Positions 1 through 9,042 of a stretch of 64,000 nt of DNA are shown piece by piece. Within the stretch, counting starts at the first letter, position 1, and each line of letters opens with the position of its first letter. The notes below the pieces were generated by a model that worked only from the letters and a program-made list of their open reading frames with translations, did not search any database and had not been told where the DNA came from. Origin of the DNA: Candidatus Nitrotoga sp. HW29 (lineage in GTDB: Bacteria > Pseudomonadota > Gammaproteobacteria > Burkholderiales > Gallionellaceae); the NCBI RefSeq assembly GCF_924101635.2, contig NZ_CAKMAA020000072.1:1-64000 (forward strand), in the 5' to 3' direction. A program made the translations under genes and the position numbers.

Positions 1-5
1 AGCTC

Positions 6-53
6 GCCACCTAAATTCGCTTACAAAAGTTGCACTTCAGAGTTGAATCCGCC
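6..53. repeat. Left inverted repeat flanking the wrbA-hugZ-antiporter trio
   Basis: This ~48 bp stretch, containing GCCACCTAAATTC and TTGCACTTCAG, is the reverse complement of 3257-3303 with a handful of mismatches and a one-base indel. It ends five bases before the stop codon of the antiporter gene. It resembles the end of an insertion sequence, but I cannot assign a family, and any matching element would lie left of the window. Confidence 0.75.
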
Positions 54-57
54 TTAT

Positions 58-1776
58 TCAGTCAAAGTATTTTTTCTGTTTTTCGGCAATAAGCTCGAGT
101 ACATAACGTGTCATGCCAAGCGCAAGTTCGTGTTCACCCATAAATATTTTTCCTGCATGTTCTTTTTGGAGCAAAGCTGCATCTTCATCACTATGGGTGC
201 GCACGACTGTCTCGACGCTTGGATTGAGCATGCGTGCGATTTCGATTATCCGTCGTACATGAAAGGAATCTGGAGTCGCGATCACTAATATATGCGCCCG
301 CGCAATATGTGCCTGAATGAGTACGGCTGGATCAGAAGAGTTACCGGAGACAGCCAGTATGCCGTGTTTGCGTAATTCCTCGACCAGTTCGCGATTTTGC
401 TCGGCTACAACGAATGGTACTCTGCGCTTGGCTAGCGCTTCACCGATGCGACGGCCTACGCGACCATAGCCTACAAGTACAACGTGGCCTGTCAGGTGGG
501 CTTGATCAACACTCATGGGAAGTTCTGCCAATGGATCATCGGAGCGCTCCAAAAGGCGTGCTATTGTTGAGCGGGATCGAATCCACGCTTGTATAGGTTC
601 AATAGCGTGAAATAGCAGGGGATTAAGTGCGATTGAGATAATCGCACCCGCCAAAATAAGGTTTTGACCTTCGATTGGCAGAAGTCCTAAAGTAACTCCT
701 AACCCTGCCAGGATAAAAGAAAATTCACCGATTTGCGCCAAGCTGGCCGATACTGTAATTGCTGTATTAAGAGGGTAGCGAAACGCAAGGACGAGTAAAA
801 AAGCGGCTAATGATTTACCAAAAATTATGATTGAGACGACTATAAGAAGTTGCAAAGGTTCTTGTAACAAAATATCGGGATTGAATAACATTCCAACTGA
901 CACAAAGAACAGAACGGAAAAAGCATCTCTAAGCGGGAGGGATTCTTCAGCTGCTCGATGACTTAATTGAGATTCCCTCATGGCCATCCCGGCAAAAAAA
1001 GCGCCAAGCGCGAAAGAGACACCGAAAAGTTCGGCGGAACCAAAGGCGATACCGACGGCAACAGCAATGACGCTTAATGTAAAAAGTTCTCTTGAACCTG
1101 TTCGGGCGACTTGCCACAGCAACCAAGGGAAGAAGCGACGACCAACAACCAGCATGAGCACAACAAATATTGATACTTTCCCAATGGTAAGTGCAAGTAT
1201 TTTCAGAACATCGTGTTCTGATTTCTCGACAAGTCCATTTACATCGCCTCCTAACCATCCGGCTAATGGAGGTAGAAACACAAGCACCAAGACCATCACT
1301 AGATCTTCAACCACAAGCCAGCCGACGGCAATGCGCCCATTTACGGATTCAAGAACACTGTGATTTTCGAGCGCTCTGAGAAGTACTACCGTGCTCGCTA
1401 CGGAAAGCGCAAGGCCGAACACGATGCCTGCGCCAAGACTCCACCCCCAATAGTTAGAGACAGCCACGCCAAGTGCCGTTGCGACCGTGATTTGGATAAT
1501 GGCACCTGGCAAAGCGATTCGACGAACGGCCCAGAGGTCGTCCAGAGAGAAGTGCAGCCCAACGCCAAACATCAGTAGAATTACGCCGATTTCCGCAAGT
1601 TGGCTGGAAAGTCCAATGTCTGCAACAAATCCGGGCGTACCGGGGCCAAGAATCATACCGGCAATCATATAGCCGACCAGAACCGGCAGCTTGAAGCGTG
1701 CAGCAATGAAACCAAAAATTAACGCGAGTCCCAAACTGGCGGCAATTGTAGTGATCAGGCTAATGCTATGTGACAC
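58..1776 (-). CDS. Monovalent cation:proton antiporter of the CPA2 (KefB/YbaL-like) family
   Basis: This is an inner-membrane antiporter with a cytosolic nucleotide-binding domain. Residues ~5-395 form the hydrophobic CPA2 exchanger, with about twelve membrane segments and the family-typical LVGYMIAGMILGPGTPGF near the N-terminus. Residues ~431-545 are a TrkA-N/RCK Rossmann domain opening with VGYGRVG. The protein lacks the extra C-terminal part of longer Kef proteins and at 572 residues is nearest to YbaL. The start is GTG, preceded by AGGAAA at a suitable distance. It is the last gene of a same-strand trio after wrbA and hugZ. The ion (K+ or Na+) cannot be told from the sequence. A role in stress or electrophile response is suggested by the neighbouring quinone reductase, but that is inference. 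Confidence 0.9.
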   Translation of the reverse strand: MSHSISLITTIAASLGLALIFGFIAARFKLPVLVGYMIAGMILGPGTPGFVADIGLSSQLAEIGVILLMFGVGLHFSLDDLWAVRRIALPGAIIQITVATALGVAVSNYWGWSLGAGIVFGLALSVASTVVLLRALENHSVLESVNGRIAVGWLVVEDLVMVLVLVFLPPLAGWLGGDVNGLVEKSEHDVLKILALTIGKVSIFVVLMLVVGRRFFPWLLWQVARTGSRELFTLSVIAVAVGIAFGSAELFGVSFALGAFFAGMAMRESQLSHRAAEESLPLRDAFSVLFFVSVGMLFNPDILLQEPLQLLIVVSIIIFGKSLAAFLLVLAFRYPLNTAITVSASLAQIGEFSFILAGLGVTLGLLPIEGQNLILAGAIISIALNPLLFHAIEPIQAWIRSRSTIARLLERSDDPLAELPMSVDQAHLTGHVVLVGYGRVGRRIGEALAKRRVPFVVAEQNRELVEELRKHGILAVSGNSSDPAVLIQAHIARAHILVIATPDSFHVRRIIEIARMLNPSVETVVRTHSDEDAALLQKEHAGKIFMGEHELALGMTRYVLELIAEKQKKYFD

Positions 1777-1860
1777 GTATTTCCATTTCCTATTATGGGT
1801 TAGCTAAAATTGAATATATTTGTAGTGGGCAAAGAAAAATAGAGTCGTTGGTATGGATAC

Positions 1861-2556
1861 TTATTTGGCCGCTCGTGACATAGCGATTAAAGCATGGCGA
1901 GCTTGTTGCGCATCGAGCACCATGTCGGGAAAATCACAACGTAATATTTTTTCATCGGCGCGGACATCGAAACCATCACAGTCGATGCCTAGCATTTCTA
2001 CATGCCGCACTTCGATTTTATGAAAGTGTTGGCAGTAGCGACGCATTGTGTCGCGATGATCCGTGTTCATATGCGAAATCACGTCATTTTCTTGCTGGAC
2101 TAGCGGATAGGATGGCACTAAATAGCTACTTGCTTCGATCCAATGGATTTTGCTAAAGCCACCAATGTAACGTAATGACTGCGGCATGATGCGGTAAATT
2201 GAAAAATCATGCATGTCAAAATAGGTTTGTGCTTCTGGGAAGTAGCGCAAATAGCGCGAGTCAGCTTGGTTTTTATCCGTAATGATTTGCGCTGTACCCA
2301 CCACGGTGACGCGTCCTTGAGTTTGAATGTGTGGATTATCTTGGTTATGTGTTATTAGGCTCACACGTGAGTCATAATGGATATTTTTGGTGTGTTCCGC
2401 TAGTGTGCTAATCAGAATAAGCAGGCTGCCATCATGGTCAACCAGATAGGGCGTGATAGAGCCGAACGGATGACCATTAAATTTTTTAGATAGTGTGCAT
2501 AGCGCGCCGTAGCGATGAGCACGTAACATTTGGCGAGCTTCGTGCGCATTATTCAT
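1861..2556 (-). CDS. HugZ-family haem-utilisation / pyridoxamine-phosphate-oxidase-like protein
   Basis: Residues ~1-150 read as the split-barrel fold of pyridoxamine 5'-phosphate oxidase-like proteins, starting with a conserved segment (ARQMLRAHRYGALCTLS). Residues ~155-228 match the DUF2470 domain, which carries the MNTDH signature. This two-domain layout is that of HugZ, a haem-binding protein that in some bacteria degrades haem. At 231 residues it is close to family length. It sits between wrbA and the antiporter on the same strand. Haem activity itself is not shown by sequence, and a general flavin or haem stress function is equally possible. The hemP gene 2.7 kb away is the only other haem-related gene nearby. 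Confidence 0.8.
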   Translation of the reverse strand: MNNAHEARQMLRAHRYGALCTLSKKFNGHPFGSITPYLVDHDGSLLILISTLAEHTKNIHYDSRVSLITHNQDNPHIQTQGRVTVVGTAQIITDKNQADSRYLRYFPEAQTYFDMHDFSIYRIMPQSLRYIGGFSKIHWIEASSYLVPSYPLVQQENDVISHMNTDHRDTMRRYCQHFHKIEVRHVEMLGIDCDGFDVRADEKILRCDFPDMVLDAQQARHALIAMSRAAK

Positions 2557-2633
2557 ATATATTCCTGAAAATTAGTTATGTATTATTTCCGAGAAAGCGG
2601 GAATAAATACTTAAGGTATTTATTGTCCTAAGT

Positions 2634-3303
<670 letters not shown>

Positions 3304-3808
3304 TAGCCTGATTTTTACCACGTTGTTATTGGTGCAGTTGATCACCATAGTACTTACGAATAAACAAATTATTGCTTGTCAATATGACGGCGAAAATTGG
3401 CAGAAAAATAATCTCGGCCCTATGTGATTTGTAATGGGAAATTGCGATTATGGAGTCATGAATTTTACTACGTTTTTAGCATGGCGCTTGACCTGTAACC
3501 ATTTGGATAAAGGATATACCTGTTGCTCGTAAGCGATATTTCGTTTGTCACCGAAGATTTTAATAATGTGGACTTGTTCTGTTAGATATTTGGATTTGGT
3601 TTGTAATCTCGTCCGGGATCGGTCAACTATGGGTGATGTGACGTAGAGCAGCATATTCTTTGTTTGTATTTGCCTTTATCCCGGATTATCCATTAGAGCA
3701 GCGCATTATTGAAAAATAAGGGAAATTTCATCGATTTTATTGGATTCGTGCTTCCAATGGACAATCTGGGTTTATATAATTGCATCACTTCTGGTGCTCA
3801 CATAAAAC
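3304..3808. other. Non-coding stretch, no recognised gene
   Basis: About 500 bases of AT-rich sequence. A 68-codon minus-strand frame (3448-3654) begins with ATG, but it resembles nothing I know and has no clear ribosome-binding site, so I do not call it a gene. The region adjoins an inverted repeat and a transposase relic and is probably degraded accessory DNA. Confidence 0.4.
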
Positions 3809-4123
3809 TTATGGTGTTGGAATAAATGGAGGTGAAGCTTCTGGAATGGGAATGCTTTGATTCGAATTTGCTGGATTAGAGAACGTGTGAGGAATAAAGG
3901 TTGGTGGGGTAGAAAATTGCGGGGATGAAAGCAGGTGCGATGTAATATTTGGATTAGACAGCAATCCGGGAGTGATATTTTGGGTAGACAGCAGTCCCGG
4001 AGTAATGTTCGGAGTAGACAGCAATCCCGACGTGACATTAGGAGTGTTAGTTTGTGGAATAGTCCTTGCCGAGGCTGAAACAGCAACTATACTGAGTAGA
4101 GCCGACAATATAATTCTGTTCAT
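3809..4123 (-). CDS. Small secreted protein with decapeptide repeats, unknown function
   Basis: This 104-residue protein has a clear Sec-type signal peptide (MNRIILSALLSIVAVSASA, cleavage expected after SASA). Four tandem ten-residue units follow at residues 27-66, with the pattern TPNITPGLLS, then a Pro/Ser/Thr-rich tail without aromatic or charged clusters. The start at 4123 is chosen because AAAGG lies seven bases upstream; a second ATG at 4129 overlaps that site. I recognise no family. The mature protein is low-complexity and probably disordered, so an exported or surface role is the most that can be said. It stands alone between a gene-poor stretch and the IS5 relic. Confidence 0.55.
   Translation of the reverse strand: MNRIILSALLSIVAVSASARTIPQTNTPNVTSGLLSTPNITPGLLSTQNITPGLLSNPNITSHLLSSPQFSTPPTFIPHTFSNPANSNQSIPIPEASPPFIPTP
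3926..4045 (-). repeat. Four tandem 30 bp coding repeats
   Basis: Each 30 bp unit encodes one decapeptide of the secreted protein (TPNVTSGLLS, TPNITPGLLS, TQNITPGLLS, NPNITSHLLS). The units differ by several substitutions, many of them silent, which suggests an old duplication kept in frame. Confidence 0.8.
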
Positions 4124-4427
4124 TGACATCCTTTCTATAGTGAACTTTTGAACCAAGATAATAATATATCTAGTAAACAAAGAGCATCCATCTACATATA
4201 GCAAATTGGCGCTGCTCCGGTGCTATTTCTACGCCTAAATTTTATTGCTTTCTCGCTACATTTCTTGCTTTGTGTTATTCGCTCTTGCAGAGTAGCTCAT
4301 TTACAAAAGAAAAATTCTTGTTAGGTTTGACTAGAAATATCGGCCTGAGTTCACTGCCCATGGCCGTGCGGGTCAACAGATGTACCTTGATGCGGGTTTC
4401 GATTTGGTATGAAATCTAATAACCTAT
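4124..4427. other. Intergenic stretch between the secreted protein and the IS5 relic
   Basis: About 300 bases. It contains the putative promoter region of the secreted protein gene and the flank of the transposase relic. I see no gene, and I did not find a clear terminal inverted repeat of the insertion sequence. Confidence 0.3.
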
Positions 4428-5142
4428 TTACGATCTTCTGAGCAGCAGCCCCAGAAATGCGAAATGGATGAACTGCAGGCTGGTATTGAGCTTTCGCTCG
4501 CAGTTCTTCCACAGCCTTCTATTCTTCTCCAGCCAGGCAAAGCTGCGCTCCACCACCCAGCGCTTGGGGATCACCGCGAACTTGTGCAGTTCACTGCGCT
4601 TGGCAATCTGCACCGTGACAGCCTAGCCCAGTATCTCCTGCAGGCCTTGTGCGAAGGGTTGGCCCATATAGCCGCTTACTCCGGCAGTCGTGACGGCAAT
4701 GGCATGGGGCAACTCCTGTGTGTCCACTGCAATGTGGCGCTTGATGCCGGAGACTTTCTTGCCCGCGTCATAGCCCTTACTCCCGGCTGTGTCCGTGTTC
4801 TTCACGCTCTGCGCGTCCACGATCAATAGCGTCGGCTGTGCGTTGCGCACCTGTTTCTCGCGGGCCGCGCCAACCTGATTTTTTTTAAAACCCGCTCCAG
4901 TACGCTGATATCGTGCTCGTCGGGCTTACTCCATTTGGCAAAGTAGAAGTGCACCGTGCTGGAAGCTTTTTCGGTAGCATTTGCCACTGACAGCCGTTTT
5001 TGAGCAGGTATACTCCATACAAATCTACTGTGAGGGATTTAGTATTTTTACGCGCCCCTTCCAGCAAGGGGCTGACCTACTCAAACTGCGCGTAGCTGAT
5101 GTCGCTTGGGTATTTTTCTTGCGTATTCGGGCATTAATCTTG
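4428..5142 (-). pseudogene. Decayed IS5-family transposase
   Basis: Pieces of an IS5-type transposase appear in several frames. An N-terminal piece reads KYPSDISYAQFE and is then cut by a TAG stop at 5077-5079. It is followed by LLKNGCQWQMLPK, then LLIVDAQSVKNTDTAGSKGY with the first catalytic Asp, and finally WVVERSFAWLEKNRRLWKNC with the catalytic Glu region. Compared with intact relatives, about 25 residues are missing between AVTTAGVSG and GQPFAQG, which removes the second catalytic Asp (usually in CDGGY). Shorter deletions and frameshifts occur elsewhere. The element cannot move itself. No target duplication was identified. Confidence 0.88.
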
Positions 5143-5213
5143 AATTTCAGTAAGATCGTGACAGGCTCTAATGAGTCCCCGACTTTGCAGAGAGGCATTT
5201 AATTTAGTTGTGC

Positions 5214-5405
5214 TTATGCTGTTAAGATCATCTTGTTGCTTTGAGTTAACTGAAGCCGGTAAATGCGGCCTGCATGTTCAATTTCTATTTCACGCCTTAA
5301 TTGAAACAACTCCTCGCTTTTAATACGAATGAGTGAATTTTTTTTAGAGTTTGAAACCGATTCACACACAGGGCTAGCGGTTTCTGTTTTGTGTTGAATG
5401 GGCAT
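5214..5405 (-). CDS. hemP: Haemin uptake protein HemP
   Basis: The C-terminal half (SEELFQLRREIEIEHAGRI, followed by YRLQLTQSNKMILTA) is the HemP family signature, a small cytosolic protein of 50-70 residues usually linked to haem uptake under Fur control. The start at ATG 5405 gives 63 residues. A longer reading from a TTG at 5471 would add a segment rich in Ile and Leu, but that segment is encoded by the palindrome at 5415-5457 and is most likely regulatory DNA. No TonB receptor or haem transporter gene adjoins it. It sits 70 bp from the IS5 relic and may be separated from its original partners. There is no strong ribosome-binding site. Confidence 0.72.
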   Translation of the reverse strand: MPIQHKTETASPVCESVSNSKKNSLIRIKSEELFQLRREIEIEHAGRIYRLQLTQSNKMILTA

Positions 5406-5414
5406 AGCTACCAA

Positions 5415-5457
5415 AATAAAGATAATAATAAGAATGGTTCTTATTATTATCTTTATT
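5415..5457. promoter_or_regulatory. Fur-box-like perfect palindrome upstream of hemP
   Basis: Two 20 bp arms that match perfectly surround a TGG centre. The core reads AAAGATAATAATAAGAA on one side, with its complement on the other, close to the GATAAT-hexamer arrangement of Fur operators. It lies ten bases upstream of the preferred hemP start, so Fur bound here would block transcription of the gene. Its role is inferred from the motif and the gene it precedes. Confidence 0.7.
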
Positions 5458-5747
5458 AAAAGGGATTGCAAGTTTTTTGTATTGCTTAAATGATTGCCAT
5501 TGGTAAATATTCAGCACTTTTGTTAAACCTGGATGGAAGTGTGCAATGAAGTTGAGCTAAGGTAGAATTCGATATAGGTAGTTTTTGTCTGAGATTTAAG
5601 TTGTCCTCGGTACTTAATTTAGAAATATCCCGAAGTTCTCAATTTTTATTATAAATAATTTGCATATGCGAGCGATAAATTCGCATTCTTAATCTGATGG
5701 TAATTAAAGACATACAGTATGGACTTTAGTATGTGTGAGGAAGAATT

Positions 5748-6776
5748 ATGACCGCTTTTCAAGCTCTTAAGCAGCATCTTCCGCAAGAACCTTGTGTTTG
5801 GCTGGTTACTGGCGCGGCTGGATTTGTTGGGAGCAATTTGGTAGAGAGGCTTCTCCGGCTCGAGCAGCATGTTATTGGTTTGGATAATTTTTCTACCGGA
5901 TATAGAGAGAACCTGGAGGAGGTACAGCAATACGTCACTTCGCAGCAATGGTCTCGATTTCGTTTTATTGAGGGTGATATCCGTGATCTGGGTGTTTGTC
6001 GAGAGGCGGTGTCAGGCGTAGATTATGTACTGCATCAAGCGGCGCTTGGTTCGGTGCCTCGCTCGCTTGAGGATCCCATTCTTACTAATGAGAATAATAT
6101 TTCGGGTTTTCTCAATATGCTGGTGGCGGCGCGCGATGCCGCGGTAAAGCGCTTCGTGTACGCAGCGTCCAGTTCAACCTATGGTGACCATCCAGGGTTG
6201 CCCAAGGTTGAAGATCTAATAGGCAAGCCTTTGTCGCCTTATGCAGTGACAAAATATGTGAATGAGCTTTATGCCGATGTGTTTAGTCGATGCTATGGAT
6301 TTCATACAATCGGTTTACGCTATTTCAATATTTTTGGGCGTCGTCAGGATCCTAATGGTGCTTACGCAGCAGTAATCCCGAAGTGGGTGGCCAGCATGAT
6401 CAAGAATCAGCCTGTTTATATCAATGGCGACGGAGAAACGAGCCGTGACTTTTGCTACATTGACAATGCCGTGCAGGCTAATCTTCTTGCCGCGACTGTA
6501 GCGGATATCGCTGCCACCAATCAAGTTTACAATATCGCTGTTGGAGATAGAACTACGCTTAATAGCCTCTTTGAGCAATGTCGAATATTGCTCTTGCCGC
6601 ACTTTTCGCATTTGAAAGAATTTAAACCGGTTTACCGTGATTTTCGTGCGGGTGATGTGCGTCATTCTCAAGCGGATATTTCAAAAGCCAAGTCTTTCTT
6701 GGGGTATGTGCCTAGTCACTTGATTGCCCAAGGGCTGGAAGAGTCGATGGCATGGTATGTTAAAAACTTGGCTTGA
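5748..6776 (+). CDS. UDP-N-acetylglucosamine 4-epimerase-like SDR protein (WbpP/TviC type)
   Basis: This is an extended short-chain dehydrogenase of 342 residues. The NAD-binding GAAGFVG motif is at 22-28, a Ser-rich catalytic stretch ([10 protein letters not shown]) at ~140, and the YxxxK pair at Tyr165 and Lys169. The N-terminal extension before the Rossmann motif and the substrate region ([20 protein letters not shown]) fit the WbpP/TviC group, which interconverts UDP-GlcNAc and UDP-GalNAc. AGGAAG precedes the ATG. It stands alone here. A WbpO/TviB-like dehydrogenase at 38.6-39.9 kb could use its product to make UDP-GalNAc uronic acid for exopolysaccharide; that pathway link is inference. 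Confidence 0.85.
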   Translation: MTAFQALKQHLPQEPCVWLVTGAAGFVGSNLVERLLRLEQHVIGLDNFSTGYRENLEEVQQYVTSQQWSRFRFIEGDIRDLGVCREAVSGVDYVLHQAALGSVPRSLEDPILTNENNISGFLNMLVAARDAAVKRFVYAASSSTYGDHPGLPKVEDLIGKPLSPYAVTKYVNELYADVFSRCYGFHTIGLRYFNIFGRRQDPNGAYAAVIPKWVASMIKNQPVYINGDGETSRDFCYIDNAVQANLLAATVADIAATNQVYNIAVGDRTTLNSLFEQCRILLLPHFSHLKEFKPVYRDFRAGDVRHSQADISKAKSFLGYVPSHLIAQGLEESMAWYVKNLA

Positions 6777-6824
6777 ATGCAAGCGATGTTATTGAATATA
6801 CGGCCTTGATATGTAATGGCATCA

Positions 6825-8147
6825 CTAAGCGGTAATCGCTTCTTCCGCTGGCAATGTCAGACGTCGACTAACTGGAAATACTATGCTGAAGGTGCTGCCT
6901 TTGCCTTCCACGCTGGCAATTTCAAGCCGCGCCTGATGTCGGCTGGTTATGTGCTTGACAATGGCAAGTCCTAGACCCGTGCCTCCGGTTTCTCGTGAGC
7001 GACTGCGGTCTACTCGATAAAAGCGCTCGGTTAGGCGCGGAATGTGTTGCGGCGCGATGCCACTACCGCTGTCCTGTACACTGAAAACTGGCCGGTCGCC
7101 TTGTTCGTGCCAGCTCACCAAAATTTCGCCTCCTTGTGGAGTGTAATGGATGGCATTTGATATCAAATTACTGAAAGCGCTGCGCAACTCGTCGGTGTTG
7201 CCAAGCAGAGCGCAATGACTGGCCAGTTCCAGTCGCAAGGTGTGTTTTTTTGCACTTAAAGATTGTCCCTCTTGATGTAGTGTGCTCAAAAGTCTGGACA
7301 CATTCACGGTTTCTTCCTGCAAGGTATTGAGTGTATTTTCCAGCTTGGACAGAGTAAGTAAATCGTCTACCAGCCGCTCCATGCGGTGCGTTTGTTCGCC
7401 CATCAAGTGTAGCGCACGGCGCGTCATGCTGTTTTCAAGGTTGGGCATATCGTGCAGCGTTTCAACAAAACCGTTCACTACTGTAAGCGGTGTGCGTAGC
7501 TCATGCGATACATTGGCGATAAAATCACGGCGCATGGTCTCGATGCGTTCCAGATGTGTAATGTCGCGGCTGATCAATAGCAGTTTGTTGTTGCCGTAGG
7601 GAATTAATTTGATGGACAGGGTTAGCTCATCCTGTCGTGCACCACATAGAACCAGTGGTTCGCTGAATTCGTGCAGGGTAAGGTACTGCACGAATTCAGG
7701 CTGACGTGCCAGATAAGTGATCTGCTGGCCGATGTCACGCTTGCAGTCCAGGCCAAAATGTTGCTCGGCAAGTGGGTTGCACCATTCAATGTGGTAGGCT
7801 CCATCAAGTATAGTCACGCCTTCTGGTAGTGCCGAGGTGGCCTGCTCCATGTGTTGTAGTGCTGCGATATGTTGTTCATGTTCTTTGCGATGTTGACGTA
7901 CCATTCTGTTCAGTCGTGTAAATACCTCCTCCCACATCCCCGGACCATCAGGCACCATACGCTCATCAGAATTGGCCAGCCAGAAATCAAGTGCTTTGAG
8001 TTGGTGCAAGTGAAGAATTAAATGTATCAGCAGCAACAAACTAAAGAATAAGGAAGCGGGTAACGCTCCAACTGTTGCCCACACTAACAAAGAGAGAAAG
8101 AAAAAGACAAATGGAGAAAAAAGTGCACGCCGCCAAAAATAAAACAT
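6825..8147 (-). CDS. phoR: Phosphate regulon sensor histidine kinase PhoR
   Basis: This membrane-bound sensor kinase pairs with PhoB. Two hydrophobic segments lie within the first ~45 residues, followed by a PAS domain at about 95-190 and a HisKA domain with SHELRTPLT in which His215 is the phosphorylation site. The ATPase domain carries NAIHYTPQGG and [11 protein letters not shown]. At 440 residues it matches PhoR length. It follows phoB by 130 bp on the same strand and is presumably cotranscribed from the Pho-box promoter upstream of phoB. Confidence 0.93.
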   Translation of the reverse strand: MFYFWRRALFSPFVFFFLSLLVWATVGALPASLFFSLLLLIHLILHLHQLKALDFWLANSDERMVPDGPGMWEEVFTRLNRMVRQHRKEHEQHIAALQHMEQATSALPEGVTILDGAYHIEWCNPLAEQHFGLDCKRDIGQQITYLARQPEFVQYLTLHEFSEPLVLCGARQDELTLSIKLIPYGNNKLLLISRDITHLERIETMRRDFIANVSHELRTPLTVVNGFVETLHDMPNLENSMTRRALHLMGEQTHRMERLVDDLLTLSKLENTLNTLQEETVNVSRLLSTLHQEGQSLSAKKHTLRLELASHCALLGNTDELRSAFSNLISNAIHYTPQGGEILVSWHEQGDRPVFSVQDSGSGIAPQHIPRLTERFYRVDRSRSRETGGTGLGLAIVKHITSRHQARLEIASVEGKGSTFSIVFPVSRRLTLPAEEAITA

Positions 8148-8277
8148 GGTGTAGCCTTTAAAAATTACGCTGCGCCATTATGTAAGATGTGCAAAGCGGT
8201 AGAAAACCACATATCGGTAGGATGCAAATAGACTACAAGTGATGGGATAAGTTATCGCTATGATCTACTCATTTAAT

Positions 8278-8964
8278 TTAAGTGCATGAAAAACGGTAGC
8301 CGCTGCCGCGCACAGTTTGAATCAGTCCGTCGAGGCTGAAGGGCTCAAGTGCTTGGCGCAGGCGGCGAATGTGCACATCCACAGTACGTTCTTCTACAAA
8401 TACATGATCGCCCCAAACCTGGTCGAGTAGCTGCGAACGGCTATAGACTCTTTCGGGATGGGTCATAAAAAAATGTAACAACCGAAATTCAGTCGGCCCT
8501 AGGTCAATTATTGTTCCATTGGCGTTGATACGATGCATCGCTGGCGATAATTCCAGCCCGCCAGCCGCGACTGTTTCATCGCTCATCTGTGGCGCTCGGC
8601 GGCGTAACACAGCACGGATGCGAGCCATCAGTTCACGTGGCGAAAATGGTTTGGTTATGTAATCGTCGGCACCTGACTCCAGCCCCATAATTTTATCGCG
8701 TTCGTCGGTACGTGCAGTCAGCATTATAATGGGAATGTTACGTGTACGTTGATCGGCGCGCAGACGGCGTGCCAGTTCCACGCCACTGCTACCGGGCAGC
8801 ATCCAGTCAAGCAGGATTAGATCCGGCAGCGCATGGTTGATATGCGTCCAAGCGTTATCGGCATCATATGCCTCGATGGCGCGGTAGCCACATTGTGTTA
8901 TGTTGAATGTCAGCAGTTCCTGTATCGCAGGTTCGTCTTCCACTACCAAAATATTAGCGGTCAT
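8278..8964 (-). CDS. phoB: Phosphate regulon response regulator PhoB
   Basis: This is an OmpR/PhoB-type response regulator of 228 residues. The receiver domain has the acidic pair at Glu9/Asp10, phospho-acceptor Asp53 (LILLDWMLPG) and the conserved Lys in TKPFS near 105. The C-terminal winged helix includes the PhoB-typical GPTEFRLLHFFMTHPERVYS and VDVHIRRLRQAL. It activates phosphate-starvation genes when phosphorylated by PhoR, the next gene. The Pho box at 9006-9033 indicates autoregulation. Confidence 0.95.
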   Translation of the reverse strand: MTANILVVEDEPAIQELLTFNITQCGYRAIEAYDADNAWTHINHALPDLILLDWMLPGSSGVELARRLRADQRTRNIPIIMLTARTDERDKIMGLESGADDYITKPFSPRELMARIRAVLRRRAPQMSDETVAAGGLELSPAMHRINANGTIIDLGPTEFRLLHFFMTHPERVYSRSQLLDQVWGDHVFVEERTVDVHIRRLRQALEPFSLDGLIQTVRGSGYRFSCT

Positions 8965-9005
8965 TATTTTCCCGTTGTTTACATGACAAACAACTTGCGA
9001 TGGTA

Positions 9006-9033
9006 TGACAGAATTGTGACAGTAGTATGACGG
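9006..9033 (-). promoter_or_regulatory. Three-unit Pho box upstream of phoB
   Basis: On the plus strand TGACAG occurs at 9006 and 9017 and TGACGG at 9028, with exact 11 bp spacing. Read on the coding strand this gives CTGTCA units separated by AT-rich spacers, the layout to which PhoB dimers bind. The nearest unit is about 40 bp upstream of the phoB start codon. Confidence 0.85.
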
Positions 9034-9042
9034 CCATGTCTG

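Noticed and set aside
980-1363. 127-codon plus-strand frame antisense to the antiporter gene
   Set aside because: It lies wholly within a well-supported gene and has the biased composition of an antisense shadow.
3448-3654. 68-codon minus-strand open frame
   Set aside because: No ribosome-binding site, no recognised family and short length in gene-poor DNA.
3926-4045. Tandem 30 bp repeats considered as a CRISPR array
   Set aside because: The units are contiguous without spacers and encode protein repeats in frame.
5406-5471. N-terminal extension of HemP from a TTG codon with an Ile/Leu-rich helix
   Set aside because: The hydrophobic residues are encoded by the Fur-like palindrome, and HemP proteins are normally shorter and not membrane-bound.
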